A stretch of DNA of 64,000 bases, taken from assembly GCA_028752905.1 (NCBI GenBank), contig JAQNBH010000011.1, positions 20,724,602-20,788,601 of the forward strand. Reading direction: 5' to 3'. The notes beneath the pieces are model-generated. The model searched no databases. It was given only the letters and a program-made list of their open reading frames with translations, and was not told the origin of the DNA. Shown here piece by piece: positions 63,167-64,000 of this stretch; the first letter of the stretch is position 1; every line of letters starts with the position of its first letter. The position numbers and the translations under genes were made by a program. Source of the DNA: Cladorhizidae sp. MBARI D1340-BT2. Lineage: Eukaryota; Porifera; Demospongiae; Poecilosclerida; Cladorhizidae.

Positions 63167-64000
63167 CTTGCTACACACCAGAGTTCATAGCTTCATACCC
63201 ACCAGAGTTCTTGGCTTGATGCACACCAAATTTCATGGCTTGAAGCATACCAGAGTTTATGGCTTGCTGCACACCAGAGTTCATGTCTTACTACACACCA
63301 GATTTCATAGCTTAATACACATCAGAGTTCATAGCTTGCTGCATTCCGGTGTTCATAGCTTGATGTACACATGTGTTCATGGCTTGATGCATACCAGAGT
63401 TCATGGCTTGGTACACACAAGAGTACATGGCTTAACACACCAGGGTTCATGGTTTGCTGCACACCAGAGTTCATGGCTTGATACAGAGTTCATGACTGCT
63501 ACACACCAGAATGCATAGCTTGATACACACCAGAGTTAATGGCTTGATGTACACCAGAGTTGTTCATGGCTTGATGCATACCATAGTTCATGGCTTGATG
63601 CACACCAGAGTTCATGGCTTGACAAACACCAGAGTTCATGGCTTGAGACACCAGAGTTTATGGCATGATACAGAGTTCGTGACTGCTACACACCAGAGTT
63701 CATGTCTTGCTACACACCAGAGTTCATGTTTTGCTACACCCCAGAGTTCATAGCTCGATACATACCAGAGTTCATGTCTTGCTACATACCAGAATTAATA
63801 GCTTGATACAGACCAGAGTTCATATCTTGATATCCACCAGAGTTCATGGCTTGATACACACCAGAGTGCATAGCTTGATATGGAGTTCATGGTTACTGAC
63901 ACCAGAATTCATGTCTTGATACACACCATAGTTCATGGCTTGATGCACACCAGAGTTCATAGAGTTCATCGCTTGCTGCCCACCCGAAGTCATGGCTTGA
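63167..64000. repeat. Terminal unit of array 2 (incomplete)
   Basis: Collinear with 24,831-25,664 at a spacing of 38,336 bp. About 218 bp of the array should remain beyond the window if it ends as array 1 does. Confidence 0.85.

Larger units (their letters stand above)
55400..64000. repeat. 24-bp satellite array 2, running off the window
   Basis: Same unit and same left junction as array 1. From 55,400 to about 58,300 it is collinear with 5,167 to about 8,070 (spacing 50,233 falling to 50,229). It then corresponds to material around 9,880 onward (spacing about 48,416), so one 1,812-bp block present twice in array 1 is single here. It reaches the shared terminal unit at about 63,167. Between common landmarks it is about 11.9 kb shorter than array 1. 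Confidence 0.95.

Overview
Organism and overall character. The window is eukaryotic, non-coding-dominated nuclear DNA from an animal. The evidence is GT-AG exon structures, a Merlin-type and a piggyBac-type DNA transposon, a Ty3/gypsy remnant, a LINE with an apurinic-type endonuclease, hammerhead-ribozyme-bearing dispersed repeats and large satellites. AT-richness, recurrent TAGCTAGCTA-like motifs and this transposon mix make me guess a non-bilaterian such as a demosponge, but that is low-confidence inference. There are no operons, bacterial genes, CRISPR arrays, tRNA or rRNA genes that I can support. Layout. (1) 1-5,166: low-copy flank with small repeats (TG microsatellite, 27-bp minisatellite, a 139-bp fold-back element, a decayed hammerhead-like motif). 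(2) 5,167-25,882: a 20.7-kb satellite built from a 24-bp unit (translation MHTRVHGL on the plus strand), organised from about 8.6 kb on into higher-order repeats of 1,280 bp, with 855-bp and 1,812-bp variants and larger 2,135-bp and 6,830-bp repeats above them. (3) 25,883-30,047: a dead LINE with ORF1, endonuclease and reverse transcriptase remnants and an AAT tail. (4) 30,435-31,208, minus: a decayed Merlin (IS1595-like) transposase with a probable small intron. (5) 31.7-32.0 kb: an ATT-led hammerhead-like element, then 32,179-33,855: a transposon-like unit with 25-bp perfect terminal inverted repeats holding a frameshifted minus-strand CCHC-knuckle gene. (6) 36,132-40,881, minus: three phase-compatible exons of what looks like a genuine host gene, the transmembrane segment and cytoplasmic tail of a single-pass membrane protein; its introns carry another hammerhead-type repeat. 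(7) 42.26-47.18 kb: an old, diverged satellite of roughly 140-bp monomers, interrupted at a TTAA by a piggyBac-type non-autonomous element. (8) 47.18-49.2 kb: about 2 kb of ATT microsatellite. (9) 49.29-50.2 kb: an intact-looking hammerhead ribozyme motif fused to a deleted Ty3/gypsy fragment and an LTR-like end. (10) 50,213-64,000: a second copy of regions (1) and (2), near-identical by eye, in which the satellite is about 11.9 kb shorter between common landmarks. How it fits together. The window reads as a repeat-rich locus shaped by segmental duplication (spacing 50.2 kb), unequal exchange in satellites and nested transposition; the only likely functional host gene is the minus-strand membrane-protein gene at 36-41 kb. 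The most interesting objects are the nested satellite architecture, its two differently sized copies, the hammerhead-ribozyme repeat family, and the piggyBac insertion whose empty site can be read from the satellite consensus. All identities were judged by eye; nothing was computed or searched.
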